From the NCBI GenBank assembly GCA_030524585.1, contig JAUNGJ010000005.1, forward strand, positions 1-64,000: DNA of 64,000 bases. Direction: 5' to 3'. The translations under genes and the position numbers were made by a program. Positions 34,137 to 43,175 of this stretch are shown here, piece after piece. The notes below the pieces were generated by a model. That model had not been told where the DNA came from. It made no database searches and saw only the letters and a program-made list of their open reading frames with translations. This stretch comes from Eubacteriales bacterium (GTDB lineage: Bacteria; Bacillota; Clostridia; Lachnospirales; Lachnospiraceae). Within the stretch, counting starts at the first letter, position 1, and each line of letters opens with the position of its first letter.

Positions 34137-36614
34137 TTATTCATTTTCTTCCTCAGGAGCATAGGATGGCATCGCCAATACAAACATGTCTTTCCCAGAT
34201 TCCAGACTTCCAAAGAAATAATCTGTCACATCGTCAAAGGTGGTTTTTTCGCGGTTGGAGTACACCAGATAAGTGGTATCCTTAACTGCATTTGGATGCC
34301 GTCCGGTAAAAATCATCCTATGCTGGTACACATTGCCATCATATGCCAGATAACCGCCTGATTCTATCTTTCGCCTCTCCTCCATTGCTGCAGCTCTGCT
34401 TATTTCTTTCACAACATATAGATTATCAGAGCTGCCCCAGGATTCGAGTGCTTCTGCCACATCCTGAATTCCAACCGGATCTTCATTTGTTAAGACTCTA
34501 AATACCGAATCATATTCTGATCCCGGAAGTTTTCCAATTATAAAAGAAGAGTAAAAATACTGTATTCCTGTTGGTGCGATCGAGTCAACGATGGTTTCAT
34601 AATATGTCTGCGCATATGGAAGATACTGTTCCAAATACATCTGTAGGTTTTCCGCTGAATCGGTAAATTTGTCAAGGCTCTCCACATCCAGAAGCTTCTC
34701 TGCCTGTTCTCTTGTCAGGCAGAATCGGCGTTCTGAGCCTTTGGCCTCTATAGAATAGGTCCATTCTACCTGATCCAGATTTTCGATGAAGGTCAGGAGT
34801 GCGGTCGATTTTTTTAACATCTCCTGATAAAATACAAATTCCTGCTCAGGCGCTTCCTTAAAATGCAGAATCAGTGCATACGGCTTATCATCAGTCTTGA
34901 GCTCCAGTGTTCTTGGAATCTTTGGAGCAATAGCAAGTGCCTGGATCAATTCTCCATCTGCCGGGGCATCTCCCACATATGGATTGGATAGGGTAAGTAA
35001 ATTCTGTGCATACGGAGATACAGCATATTCTTTTCTCAGCTGCTTAACATCTTTTGGGGAGAAACATATGTGATATAAAATTACACCGTCATTTCGGCTG
35101 ACAGCTTCTGTTTTTGATGGTTCCTGCATATAATCCTGACAAGGAATTCCTTCTACCTGTCCGTTCTTATTACTGCCAGCCAGATTCCATGCTGCAAGTA
35201 CAATATCCGATTCCTTCTCCAGGTTCTGCCAACCAGTATCATTTTTCAGATAGTAAGTATCTGCCACGCCGATATAGCCAGCCTCTAAAAGAGACAGATA
35301 GTCGGTTCTTGTATGAACCGTATCTGGAAAATGAAATGTCATCTTAGAATCCCATTCATAATTATCTGTATACAAAAAAGGCTGCCTCTCCAGTGTTAAA
35401 GTTCCTTTTTTCTGGTTCGAATCAAGATTACGGGCATCAAGGATTTGATACTTAGTCAAAATGCCATTTTCATACCACTCTTTATATACCAGACAGCTAT
35501 TTATCTCGTCTGTCAGTTCATATTCATAAGTGATCTTCGTTCCATCATCACCGTCCTGGGCGGTGATATTCCGAATAGAATTGCCCCGTTTCCCATTTCC
35601 AACTCCAATTACGACAGCAAACGCACATAAAACTATTCCGAGAATTACAGCAATACGTTTTGGATTTCTGAAATTAAGCACATTCTTGATTCTTGCTTTT
35701 ACCGGTACATCTCCAAAGGCCAAAGGACTCATCGCCCAGCTTCTGTGGCGGGATGCAAAGTTTAAAAGTGAACGGCTGTAATCTTCCTTGATTTCCTGTC
35801 CCATTGCACGGATGACCTTTTCATCACAGCTCATTTCCATATCCTTGCACATAAGATAATAAGCCAGCCAGACCAGCGGATTAAACCAGTGAACCGCCAG
35901 AAGAATTGATGCAGCTCCTTTTACCTGATAATCATGACGCTTAATATGATATTGCTCATGAAACAGAACATAACTGCGTTCTTTCTCTGTCATGCGGAAG
36001 GGAAAATAAATACGGGGGCGAATAAATCCCATGACAAACGGAACCTGAATAGTATCACATTCATAGACATCTTTTTGAAACTGTACCGCCATTTCCACTT
36101 TTTTGTACAATTTATGGTAGGATACTATCTGATATATTAAAAATGTCAAAAGTCCCAAAATCCATATGACCGCAAGAACGTCCAGCAGACTCCAGCTGCC
36201 CGGTGCAGTCAACGTCTGTGTTAAGGAGGTAGCTGCGCTGTCAGATGTTTCGGCGGTCTCTGCTACTGTCTCCAGGTTAGCCGTTTCTACGGCGTCCGTC
36301 GATGCTTCTGCCAACATTTCCCCTGTGGAAGCAGACAGTTTGCCCTGTCTTTCCAATGCCTCTGAGGATGCCCAGATAATTTGGCTTCCAGAACCTGCAT
36401 GTTCTCGGAAAATCTTCAGATTGAATATACTGAAAATACTTGGGAGAGAATATGGGCATATTAACCGAAAACCAACAATCGCCCAGAGATAATAGGAAAA
36501 GCTTCTGGGCAGCTTTCTTAGAGCATACCTGGTCAAAATCACCAGAAGAATAACTGCGGATGCTGTCAGGGACATATTACATACCGTTAAAAATATCTCA
36601 CAGATTTTATTCAT
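34137..36614 (-). CDS. M56 (BlaR1/MecR1-like) membrane metallopeptidase with long extracellular domain
   Basis: An 825-residue sensor-protease paired with a BlaI-type repressor. Membrane spans are near 18-32, 40-55, 146-167, 235-255 and 328-345. The zinc motif HEQYH is at 219-223 (LFHEQYHIKRHD), followed by the conserved LVWLAYYLMCKDMEMSCDE. After the last span about 480 residues face outside. That region shows none of the penicillin-binding motifs of BlaR1 (no STYK or KTG), so the signal is probably not a beta-lactam bound as in BlaR1. A Ser/Thr/Ala-rich stretch (residues 90-140) lies between spans 2 and 3. Its ATG follows the repressor stop by one base. Confidence 0.88.
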   Translation of the reverse strand: MNKICEIFLTVCNMSLTASAVILLVILTRYALRKLPRSFSYYLWAIVGFRLICPYSLPSIFSIFNLKIFREHAGSGSQIIWASSEALERQGKLSASTGEMLAEASTDAVETANLETVAETAETSDSAATSLTQTLTAPGSWSLLDVLAVIWILGLLTFLIYQIVSYHKLYKKVEMAVQFQKDVYECDTIQVPFVMGFIRPRIYFPFRMTEKERSYVLFHEQYHIKRHDYQVKGAASILLAVHWFNPLVWLAYYLMCKDMEMSCDEKVIRAMGQEIKEDYSRSLLNFASRHRSWAMSPLAFGDVPVKARIKNVLNFRNPKRIAVILGIVLCAFAVVIGVGNGKRGNSIRNITAQDGDDGTKITYEYELTDEINSCLVYKEWYENGILTKYQILDARNLDSNQKKGTLTLERQPFLYTDNYEWDSKMTFHFPDTVHTRTDYLSLLEAGYIGVADTYYLKNDTGWQNLEKESDIVLAAWNLAGSNKNGQVEGIPCQDYMQEPSKTEAVSRNDGVILYHICFSPKDVKQLRKEYAVSPYAQNLLTLSNPYVGDAPADGELIQALAIAPKIPRTLELKTDDKPYALILHFKEAPEQEFVFYQEMLKKSTALLTFIENLDQVEWTYSIEAKGSERRFCLTREQAEKLLDVESLDKFTDSAENLQMYLEQYLPYAQTYYETIVDSIAPTGIQYFYSSFIIGKLPGSEYDSVFRVLTNEDPVGIQDVAEALESWGSSDNLYVVKEISRAAAMEERRKIESGGYLAYDGNVYQHRMIFTGRHPNAVKDTTYLVYSNREKTTFDDVTDYFFGSLESGKDMFVLAMPSYAPEEENE

Positions 36615-36617
36615 AAT

Positions 36618-36980
36618 CTAACCCTCCCTGTGGGAGTCAATCAGCTTCTTAATCTCCTCCGCCTCTTTTTCTGAGATGGTCTTTCCACCGAGAAAAGCTG
36701 CAATAAATCCTGGCAGCGAGCCTCCGAATGTCCGCTCTACAAAATAATCCGATTCTACTGCCTGACATCTTTCCTTGGGAATCAGCGCGGTCACCACCGC
36801 ATCCTCATTCTTTAGAAATCCCCGTTCCGACAGCTTCTTGATTACTGTGTAGGTAGTAGACTTTTTCCAGCCCAGTCTTTCTTTGCTAAGCTTTACCAAT
36901 TCACCGCTTTTGATAGAAGACACTTCCCATACCAGAAGCATAAAACGATATTCGCTGTCACATAATTTCAAATCTTCCAT
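36618..36980 (-). CDS. BlaI/MecI/CopY-family transcriptional repressor
   Basis: A 120-residue winged-helix repressor: DSEYRFMLLVWEVSSIKSGELVKLSKERLGWKKSTTYTVIKKLSERGFL is the DNA-binding domain with the recognition helix WKKSTTYTVIKKL. The C-terminal helices should dimerise. In such systems the M56 partner triggers cleavage or release of the repressor. Start ATG 36980 has ggagg. Two identical-design sites GTCTAT-N4-ATAGAC lie just upstream (37014-37029 and 37045-37060), so it likely controls its own operon. Confidence 0.92.
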   Translation of the reverse strand: MEDLKLCDSEYRFMLLVWEVSSIKSGELVKLSKERLGWKKSTTYTVIKKLSERGFLKNEDAVVTALIPKERCQAVESDYFVERTFGGSLPGFIAAFLGGKTISEKEAEEIKKLIDSHREG

Positions 36981-37013
36981 TCTCTGCGCCTCCCTGTCTG
37001 TTCCGCCTTTTTG

Positions 37014-37060
37014 GTCTATTTATATAGACCTGTTATTAATTATAGTCTATAGTAATAGAC
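37014..37060. promoter_or_regulatory. Twin operator sites for the BlaI-type repressor
   Basis: GTCTAT-TTAT-ATAGAC (37014-37029) and GTCTAT-AGTA-ATAGAC (37045-37060) have identical 6-bp arms and 4-base spacers, with centres 31 bp apart, about three helical turns. Minus-strand TTGACA (37067-37072) and TATAAT (37039-37044) flank the second site but are 22 bases apart, so the exact promoter is unclear. Position and symmetry fit a BlaI-type dimer pair. Confidence 0.75.
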
Positions 37061-37102
37061 CAATTTTGTCAAGGACAAATCGTGGATTTTACTATCGATT
37101 CC

Positions 37103-38800
37103 CTATACTTCAATTACCAGAAATTGATAGCTTTCCATCAGAAATACCGTCCCTTTTTCGGTCTGTATGGGCTTAGCCGTATCGCAGGAGCCTTCGTAAT
37201 TATCAATCAGAATCCTTTTAACCTTTTCTTTTATGACGATTTCTCTCTTTTGGCTTTGGTAATTTGCAAGAACCAATAAAACCTGCTTTTCACCCCTGCG
37301 ATAAAATCCCATGAAATTTTTCAATTCCGTCAATACCGGTATCTGACGTCCGTATACAACCGTTTCCGTATATTCCGGATTTTTTCTAAATGAAATCAGT
37401 TTCTTATAGAAAGACCACACGGAATCCTTGCGGGTCTTCTGCTCTTCCACATTAATTTCACTGTAGTTATCATTTACCGCAAGCCAGGGATTGGACTTTG
37501 AAAATCCCGCATTTGGTTCATTGCTCCACTGCATGGGTGTGCGGGCATTATCCCGGCTCATTCCCGCAATAAGCTTAAGGGCCTGCTCCTTATCCAGGCC
37601 ATTCTCAATTGCAACATTATATTCATCCAGAGTATTAATGTCGTCTACTTCCTCAATACTCTGAAACTGTTTATTCGTCATGCCGATTTCCTGACCCTGA
37701 TATAGAAACGGCAATCCATAGGTCATCAGGGAAATTCCCGCAAGCATTTTCTTGCTGGTTTCATTTATATCATGCTCCGGCAGATACCGGCTTACTCCCC
37801 GCGGTTCATCATGATTCTCAATAATATTGGCCATCATTCCAATGTCCTGGGAAACTGTCTTGCTATGATATACAGCATCTCGGAACTCATCCGGCGTTAC
37901 CGGTCTGCGGGCAAACCATCCCTTTTCACTTCCACCCAAGATATGGGGTGCAAAATCAAAAATCGATTCAAAACAGCCATTATCGCCGATATAGCGTTCC
38001 ATCTCTTCCGGTCTGAAATCAAACAGCTCTCCAATTGTAAATGCCTGATATGGCTCAAATGCCTCCTGTTTCATCTCCTGCAGAAACTCGTGAACTCCTT
38101 CTGCGTACTGCAGCATCTTAGCTCCGGTACACATACCGTCCTCCCTGTCAGCAGGCATGTCCTGAAAACGAAGATCTTTTTTAATATTGATGATTGCATC
38201 CAGCCGGAAGCCTGCGATTCCTTTCTTAAGCCACCATCGAATCATCTTATAGATTTCCTGCCGCACCTGTGGATTCTCCCAGTTCAGATCCGGCTGTTCT
38301 TTGGCAAACATATGCAGATAAAACAGATTCTCATATCCCGGAAGCTTCTCCCAGACACTTCCGCCAAAGTAGGATCTCCAATTGCAGGGAGGGTTCCCGT
38401 TTTTCCCCTCCCTGATATAGAAATATCTGCCGTATTTCCCAAAAGGATCTCTCAAAGCCTTCTGAAACCATTCATGCTGATCCGAGCAATGATTAACCAC
38501 AAGGTCCATAACGATACTGATGTTACGTTTTTTTGCCTCCAAAAGCAGTTCGTCCATATCATCCATTGTTCCAAAGACCGGATCAATAGCATAATAATCC
38601 GAAATATCATATCCCTGATCTATAAATGGAGATTGATAAATAGGGGAAATCCAGACGATCTCAACTCCCAGCTCTTCCAGATAATCCAATTTTTCGATGA
38701 TTCCTCTTAAATCACCGATGCCGTCACTGTTTCCATCCTTAAAGCTTTTGGGGTAAATTTGATATGCTACTTTGTCATGCCACCATTTTTTCTTAATCAT
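37103..38800 (-). CDS. GH13 alpha-glucosidase / oligo-1,6-glucosidase family
   Basis: Cytoplasmic glycoside hydrolase of 565 residues, acting on short alpha-glucans such as isomaltose or maltose-type oligosaccharides. Catalytic residues of the (beta/alpha)8 barrel are visible: nucleophile Asp in GFRLDAI (residue 201), acid/base Glu in TIGELFDF (258), and transition-state Asp in ENHDEPR (331). No signal peptide. The residue after the nucleophile is Ala; Val there is associated with alpha-1,6 preference, so linkage choice is open. Start ATG 38800 has aaaggag; the longer frame to 38854 lacks one. It lies after an esterase gene, 23 bases apart. Confidence 0.92.
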   Translation of the reverse strand: MIKKKWWHDKVAYQIYPKSFKDGNSDGIGDLRGIIEKLDYLEELGVEIVWISPIYQSPFIDQGYDISDYYAIDPVFGTMDDMDELLLEAKKRNISIVMDLVVNHCSDQHEWFQKALRDPFGKYGRYFYIREGKNGNPPCNWRSYFGGSVWEKLPGYENLFYLHMFAKEQPDLNWENPQVRQEIYKMIRWWLKKGIAGFRLDAIINIKKDLRFQDMPADREDGMCTGAKMLQYAEGVHEFLQEMKQEAFEPYQAFTIGELFDFRPEEMERYIGDNGCFESIFDFAPHILGGSEKGWFARRPVTPDEFRDAVYHSKTVSQDIGMMANIIENHDEPRGVSRYLPEHDINETSKKMLAGISLMTYGLPFLYQGQEIGMTNKQFQSIEEVDDINTLDEYNVAIENGLDKEQALKLIAGMSRDNARTPMQWSNEPNAGFSKSNPWLAVNDNYSEINVEEQKTRKDSVWSFYKKLISFRKNPEYTETVVYGRQIPVLTELKNFMGFYRRGEKQVLLVLANYQSQKREIVIKEKVKRILIDNYEGSCDTAKPIQTEKGTVFLMESYQFLVIEV

Positions 38801-38823
38801 TTTTCTGCTCCTTTTATATAGTA

Positions 38824-39786
38824 TTATACAATATTGTTTTTCTGCCTGATCCATTCTACAGAAATATTCATCGCAGCCCGGCAGGCATGGGTCTGATCCA
38901 ATTCGTTCAGCATCACAAAATCATGGATAATAGCCTGAAATCTTAAGGCTGTCACCGGCACTCCTGCGCACCGAAGTTTTTCTGCAAACAGCTCTCCTTC
39001 ATCACGAAGTACATCGGCCTGTCCGTTAAGGATCATCGTTTCCGGCATATTATGCAGCTGCTCCACACCCGCACGCAGTGGCGAGGCAAAGATTTCCATA
39101 CGTTCATCCCGAGAGGGAAGATACTGGTTCCAAAACCACATCATTCCTTTGCGGTACAGATAGTAATTTTCTGCAAAGCAGCAGTAAGATCCTGTATCAA
39201 AGCTTGCATTGGTCACTGGATAGTATAGCAGCATCTTCTGTATCCGTGGACCTTTTCGGAATTTGGCAAGCAGAGCCTGTGCAATTGCTAAATTTCCGCC
39301 TGCACTGTCTCCGGCAATCGTAAGTGTATCGGTAATCATGTTCTGATCAAACCGGCCCAACAATTCGGGCAGCCGGCACAGAATTTGGTAACACTGCTCA
39401 ATGGCAATTGGGTACCGCGCTTCCGGTGCCCGGCTGTATTCCGGGAAAACAATAACACAGCCGGTTCTTGCCGCCAGTTCTCTTACCAGCTTTTCATGGG
39501 TGTGAAAACTGCCAAAGACCCATCCGGCGCCATGCAGATATAAGATTACGTTTGCCTCTTCCCTCTTTTCTTCCGGCCAAACCAGATATACCGGAATAGT
39601 TCCCCAGACTCCGGTATTGACCGATAATTTATCAATTCTTACTGCGTACATCGTTAATGGACTGCTTTGCAGCTCTTCTAATACGATTCTTCCTTCTTTA
39701 GGAGGAAGCTGGTATATTCTGGGGCAGCGTGCACTTTTGCTGCAGATAATTTCCGCTTCAGGTTCCAGTAATACGGTTCGTTTCAT
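38824..39786 (-). CDS. HSL-family alpha/beta-hydrolase (esterase)
   Basis: A 320-residue esterase/lipase of the hormone-sensitive-lipase (Abhydrolase_3) group. Oxyanion-hole motif is LHGAGWVFGS (HGAG in place of the common HGGG), nucleophile Ser is in AGDSAGGN (about residue 161), and the acid and base are likely Asp in GQADVLRDEGE and His in IHDFVM. No signal peptide, so cytoplasmic. Start ATG 39786 has agga seven bases upstream; a further ATG three codons earlier lacks spacing. Pairing with a glucosidase could mean it deacylates acylated sugars, which is inference. Confidence 0.87.
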   Translation of the reverse strand: MKRTVLLEPEAEIICSKSARCPRIYQLPPKEGRIVLEELQSSPLTMYAVRIDKLSVNTGVWGTIPVYLVWPEEKREEANVILYLHGAGWVFGSFHTHEKLVRELAARTGCVIVFPEYSRAPEARYPIAIEQCYQILCRLPELLGRFDQNMITDTLTIAGDSAGGNLAIAQALLAKFRKGPRIQKMLLYYPVTNASFDTGSYCCFAENYYLYRKGMMWFWNQYLPSRDERMEIFASPLRAGVEQLHNMPETMILNGQADVLRDEGELFAEKLRCAGVPVTALRFQAIIHDFVMLNELDQTHACRAAMNISVEWIRQKNNIV

Positions 39787-39924
39787 AATCAACATCCTGT
39801 TTCAGATACCTATTCATTTCCATATTACTCGCGAATCTGCAATATTGTTCGTAAATATTCCGGATTCATTTATCATAATTTACTTTCCTCACATATACTA
39901 ACAGCAAAACCAGGAAAGTCTATA

Positions 39925-40857
39925 TTGGTTATGTATTTGTTTTTCAGTATATTCCTTATAATTATACTTCTGTGTTTTCTGTTAAATCATTGGCGCAGAA
40001 CACATATCATCCAAAAAGTCTGTTCCATGCCGTCCAGAGAAAGGTGCCAATTACTAAATAAGATCATCCATCCCTTTGGATATCAGTACTTCCCGTGCGA
40101 GGATGTTTTTGTCTCCACATTTGATGCATGGCAGAGAGAATTTGGCTATGCTTACAGCTACGACCGTCTCGCTCCATATTTCAATATGGTATTCGACAGT
40201 GAGCCGGTTTACTTTAATTATAAAAACCGCACCTGGCTGATTGAATTTTGGAAAGGACAATATGGCATCAATACCGGAGCAGAGATTGGGATTTACTGTG
40301 CAGATGAAATTGTGCCTGTACATCACAGAAAACGTGAGCTGTTTCACACTGTATCTGACGAAGATATTCCCGTATTTTCAATGGCTCTTTATCGCCGCTC
40401 TGCTGTCGGTGGGGAAGAACTTTTAAATTTATCTATGTCTCATTGGTGGCTTGCCGGTTTTTGTATGGGCTCCTTTTCCAATCCTGACGAGCTGTATGCC
40501 GATATATGTATTCAATTTCCAAATTGCGATATGCTCTGCGCATTTACCGATGCCCTGATTGAGCTGGGCTATGATGATTGTTCTTTGAGAATATGCGGTT
40601 CCCGCATTTGCTTTTCCTATCAAACAGCCTTAACGCCTGACAGCCGCTGTTTCATAACCAGCCTGGTCCGTCAGACAGCACAATGGAAAAATAATCTGTT
40701 CTGCCGAATTTATCTGCTTGCGGCCCGTCCTTTCTGCTCTACTGCAGATCGCTTAATCTACCTGTACTTTTATGCGCCGCTTATTTTCCGGCGCTGTCTG
40801 CGGCTGCGAAAAATCAGAAAGCATCCCCATCACCGACAGAAAGGAGGCGCCCAATGA
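39925..40857 (+). CDS. DUF4474 membrane-anchored protein
   Basis: A 310-residue protein with an N-terminal span (about 2-20), a large DUF4474 domain (from FGYQYFPCEDVFVSTFDAWQREFGYAY through YFNYKNRTWLIEFWKGQYGINTGAEIGIY to SMSHWWLAGFCMG) and a basic tail. Function is unknown; the domain is widespread in Lachnospiraceae and other Clostridia, usually with one N-terminal span. The start is TTG 39925 or ATG 39931: aggaaag is six bases before the TTG and twelve before the ATG. It overlaps the phosphoesterase by four bases (ATGA), so the two are one plus-strand operon in a minus-strand region. Confidence 0.82.
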   Translation: MVMYLFFSIFLIIILLCFLLNHWRRTHIIQKVCSMPSRERCQLLNKIIHPFGYQYFPCEDVFVSTFDAWQREFGYAYSYDRLAPYFNMVFDSEPVYFNYKNRTWLIEFWKGQYGINTGAEIGIYCADEIVPVHHRKRELFHTVSDEDIPVFSMALYRRSAVGGEELLNLSMSHWWLAGFCMGSFSNPDELYADICIQFPNCDMLCAFTDALIELGYDDCSLRICGSRICFSYQTALTPDSRCFITSLVRQTAQWKNNLFCRIYLLAARPFCSTADRLIYLYFYAPLIFRRCLRLRKIRKHPHHRQKGGAQ

Positions 40858-41738
40858 GTTATCAATCCCGAATTTCACGTTCTTTTGATTCTGCTCCGGT
40901 TCTGCCGCTGGATCATTCCTCCCGCTATGTTCTGTTCAGCGATTGTCACAGGGGCAGTGCAAATTCCAACGACAATTTTTTAAGGAATCAGCATCTTTAT
41001 TTTTCTGCACTCTGGCATTATTACCAGAACGGCTTCACTTATATTGAACTGGGAGATGGAGACGAATTATGGGAAAACACAAGAATGGAGCAAATTATTG
41101 AGGTCCACAATAATATTTTCTGGCTGTTCCGAAAATATGCCGAAGAAAATCGCCTTTATCTACTTTATGGTAATCACGATATAGAAAAAAAGAAGGCTTC
41201 TTATTCCAATCAACACTGTTCCACCTTCTTCTGTACCGATTGTCAGCAGATAAAACCTCTTTTTCCAGATCTGAACTATTATAGTGGATTAATTCTTAAA
41301 GATACAAACGGTCCTGGAATTTACCTGACCCATGGTCATCAGGCAGATTTACTCAATTCTGTATTCTGGCGGCTTTCCCGTTTCCTCGTTCGATATGTCT
41401 GGAAACCATTGGAGCACATAGGCGTAACTGATCCTACCAGCGCTGCCAGGAACAACCATCGAAAAAATGCGACCGAAAAACGGCTCATATCGTGGGCAGA
41501 GGACAGACGGCAGATTCTGATTACCGGACATACACACCGCCCCAGGCTAAATGGCACAGATCCCTATTACTTTAATACAGGAAGCTGTGTCCATCCCCGG
41601 TGCATTACCTGCATTGAAATTCAGAATCGAACCTTAACTCTCTGTAAATGGGCGGTCGATACCCGGTCTGACGGCACTCTTTACGTAGCGCGCGAAGAAC
41701 TTGCCGAACCGATTTCACTGTCACGATATGAATTATAA
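40854..41738 (+). CDS. Calcineurin-like metallophosphoesterase
   Basis: A 294-residue protein with all motifs of the metallophosphatase fold: FSDCHRGSANSNDNF (motif I, D-x-H), ELGDGDELWE (II), YGNHDIEKK (III, GNHD), LTHGHQADL and ITGHTHRP (GHxH). The DCHRGSANSNDNF form resembles UDP-2,3-diacylglucosamine hydrolase-like and phosphoesterase families that act on phospholipid or nucleotide substrates, but the substrate is not determined. No signal peptide. ATG 40854 has aaaggagg. Translationally coupled to DUF4474; convergent with the DUF975 gene, 22 bases away with no terminator seen. Confidence 0.9.
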   Translation: MSYQSRISRSFDSAPVLPLDHSSRYVLFSDCHRGSANSNDNFLRNQHLYFSALWHYYQNGFTYIELGDGDELWENTRMEQIIEVHNNIFWLFRKYAEENRLYLLYGNHDIEKKKASYSNQHCSTFFCTDCQQIKPLFPDLNYYSGLILKDTNGPGIYLTHGHQADLLNSVFWRLSRFLVRYVWKPLEHIGVTDPTSAARNNHRKNATEKRLISWAEDRRQILITGHTHRPRLNGTDPYYFNTGSCVHPRCITCIEIQNRTLTLCKWAVDTRSDGTLYVAREELAEPISLSRYEL

Positions 41739-41760
41739 AAGGTTACACAGGAAAGGGCTG

Positions 41761-42531
41761 CTAATTTCGTCCCTGCAAATACTGTGCTCTCAGTGTCAGA
41801 AACAGCTCCGCATTCGTTGCATTCACATACGGAGCCACATAGAATATTTCCAGCAGCCCGCAGGTTACCATGGTAAGCAGATACCATCCGATAAAAGACA
41901 GATCTAACAGAAAGACCTCCGCTTTTTGTCCATACATCATCTCTTTGCTGATTCTGAATGCATCTTCTCTGCTCATCTCCGGGCAGTCAGCCAACAGATA
42001 AGGAATCATCCGGTATTCATAGGCTTTGATGATTCCCGGTATGATAAAAAGCAGAGACCACAAAAAGGTATACAGGCCTTTCAGAAACATGGTAAGCACC
42101 ATTTTTCCATAATATCCACTTTTGAAAGCAAAAAGCATTCTTTCCGCACTGGCTATACTGCCAGTATTTTCCATAAAAAATCTGCATCCTCCGATTTCCA
42201 GCGGCTGAAATACAAATATTTTAAGAAGAATAATCATAAGCGCAATTCCACTAAAAATAATTGCCGCGACTATGCCAAATATCCACGAGGAAATGGATCT
42301 GCCATGCCCAATATATCCTGCTTCACCAGGAAGGGGCACACCTATATCAAAATCATTATCCCATGAGTCCTCATATTCCACATACCCTGTTTGGCTGTCA
42401 CTTACACTGTTGGTAACTCTTGATGTTCCACCTGCCAGAAGCAGCAGAATAAAAGAAACCAGCACACATCTCCAGTAATTTCTTTTAAATGCTGTTTTTC
42501 CTTTTTCCTTCAGCTCAACTCTGCTCCACAT
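41761..42531 (-). CDS. DUF975 family membrane protein
   Basis: A 256-residue integral membrane protein of the DUF975 family: N-terminal WSRVELKEKGKTAFKRNYWRCVLVSFILLLLAGG, then spans near 88-112, 145-175 and 215-240, with LWSLLFIIPGIIKAYEYRMIPYLLADCPEMS and AFRISKEMMYGQKAEVFLLDLSFIGW being the signature. Function is unknown. Start ATG 42531 follows aaggagg. It sits 58 bases after the second zinc-ribbon gene on the same strand, so it may be the last gene of the isoprenoid-like operon. Confidence 0.88.
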   Translation of the reverse strand: MWSRVELKEKGKTAFKRNYWRCVLVSFILLLLAGGTSRVTNSVSDSQTGYVEYEDSWDNDFDIGVPLPGEAGYIGHGRSISSWIFGIVAAIIFSGIALMIILLKIFVFQPLEIGGCRFFMENTGSIASAERMLFAFKSGYYGKMVLTMFLKGLYTFLWSLLFIIPGIIKAYEYRMIPYLLADCPEMSREDAFRISKEMMYGQKAEVFLLDLSFIGWYLLTMVTCGLLEIFYVAPYVNATNAELFLTLRAQYLQGRN

Positions 42532-42589
42532 ATTATTCCTCCTTGTGAAATTCATGAATTATCTGTTCCATAAAGTCCTAAATATATCA

Positions 42590-43174
42590 TTATATATTCT
42601 GCTGAATTTTATTTAATAATTGTTCCAATTCTTTCGCACAGAAAAATGTTTCAAAATAAAGATTTCCTATCATCAAAACATCCTTTCCTGATGCAATGAT
42701 TTTTGCTTCTCTAAACTCCTTCCATGTCAGTTTTCCCACCGTTTTCCGGTCATTCTCTCCATAGTAAAATCCACTTGTACATAACGCGAAGCCCAAAGAA
42801 AAGGTTTTTACCACTGCGGAATTATAGATCAAAAATCCATCATCCTCTTTTGGAACATGGAAATATTCCTTTACTTTTTTCAGCTTTTTTCGGTGCAGCA
42901 GAGAACCTTTCATCGAACGGCTCACATATAGATAATCCGCAAAGGTTCTGTGAGAGCCACATATTTCACTGATATTTTTTAAATAATATGGATTCAGAGG
43001 CTTTGAGTCTGCTGCTCTTTCTTTCAAAATCTCAAGTTCTTCTTCCGAAGGCAAAAATATCGAATTACAGTATGAACATAATCCACAGATTTTATCTGAG
43101 GCCAATGTGATTTTCCCTCCACAGTTTGGGCAAACCACTTCTGAAATTTTATGTATCTCTATTTGGGTTTTCAT
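42590..43174 (-). CDS. Zinc-ribbon protein, paralogue 2, unknown function
   Basis: A 194-residue protein related to its upstream neighbour. Residues 14-40 form a zinc ribbon (CPNCGG ... CGLCSYCNS). The C-terminal 90 residues align with the neighbour: YFHVPKEDDGFLIYN, LGFALCTSGFYYG, LTWKEFREAKI, LEQLLNKIQQ. This part looks like a small beta-rich, PH-like domain. The N-terminal ribosome site is poor; ATG 43174 lies one base after the stop of the paralogue, so translation is probably coupled, although a TTG six codons upstream is possible. No function known to me. Confidence 0.75.
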   Translation of the reverse strand: MKTQIEIHKISEVVCPNCGGKITLASDKICGLCSYCNSIFLPSEEELEILKERAADSKPLNPYYLKNISEICGSHRTFADYLYVSRSMKGSLLHRKKLKKVKEYFHVPKEDDGFLIYNSAVVKTFSLGFALCTSGFYYGENDRKTVGKLTWKEFREAKIIASGKDVLMIGNLYFETFFCAKELEQLLNKIQQNI

Positions 43175-43175
43175 C

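Noticed and set aside
37039..37072. TTGACA and TATAAT as the blaI promoter
   Set aside because: Their spacing is 22 bases, too long for a standard sigma-A promoter. The boxes are noted with the operators but a definite promoter is not called.
37772..38710. 312-residue plus-strand frame
   Set aside because: It is antisense to the GH13 gene, whose catalytic residues are all visible; no domain or ribosome site supports it.
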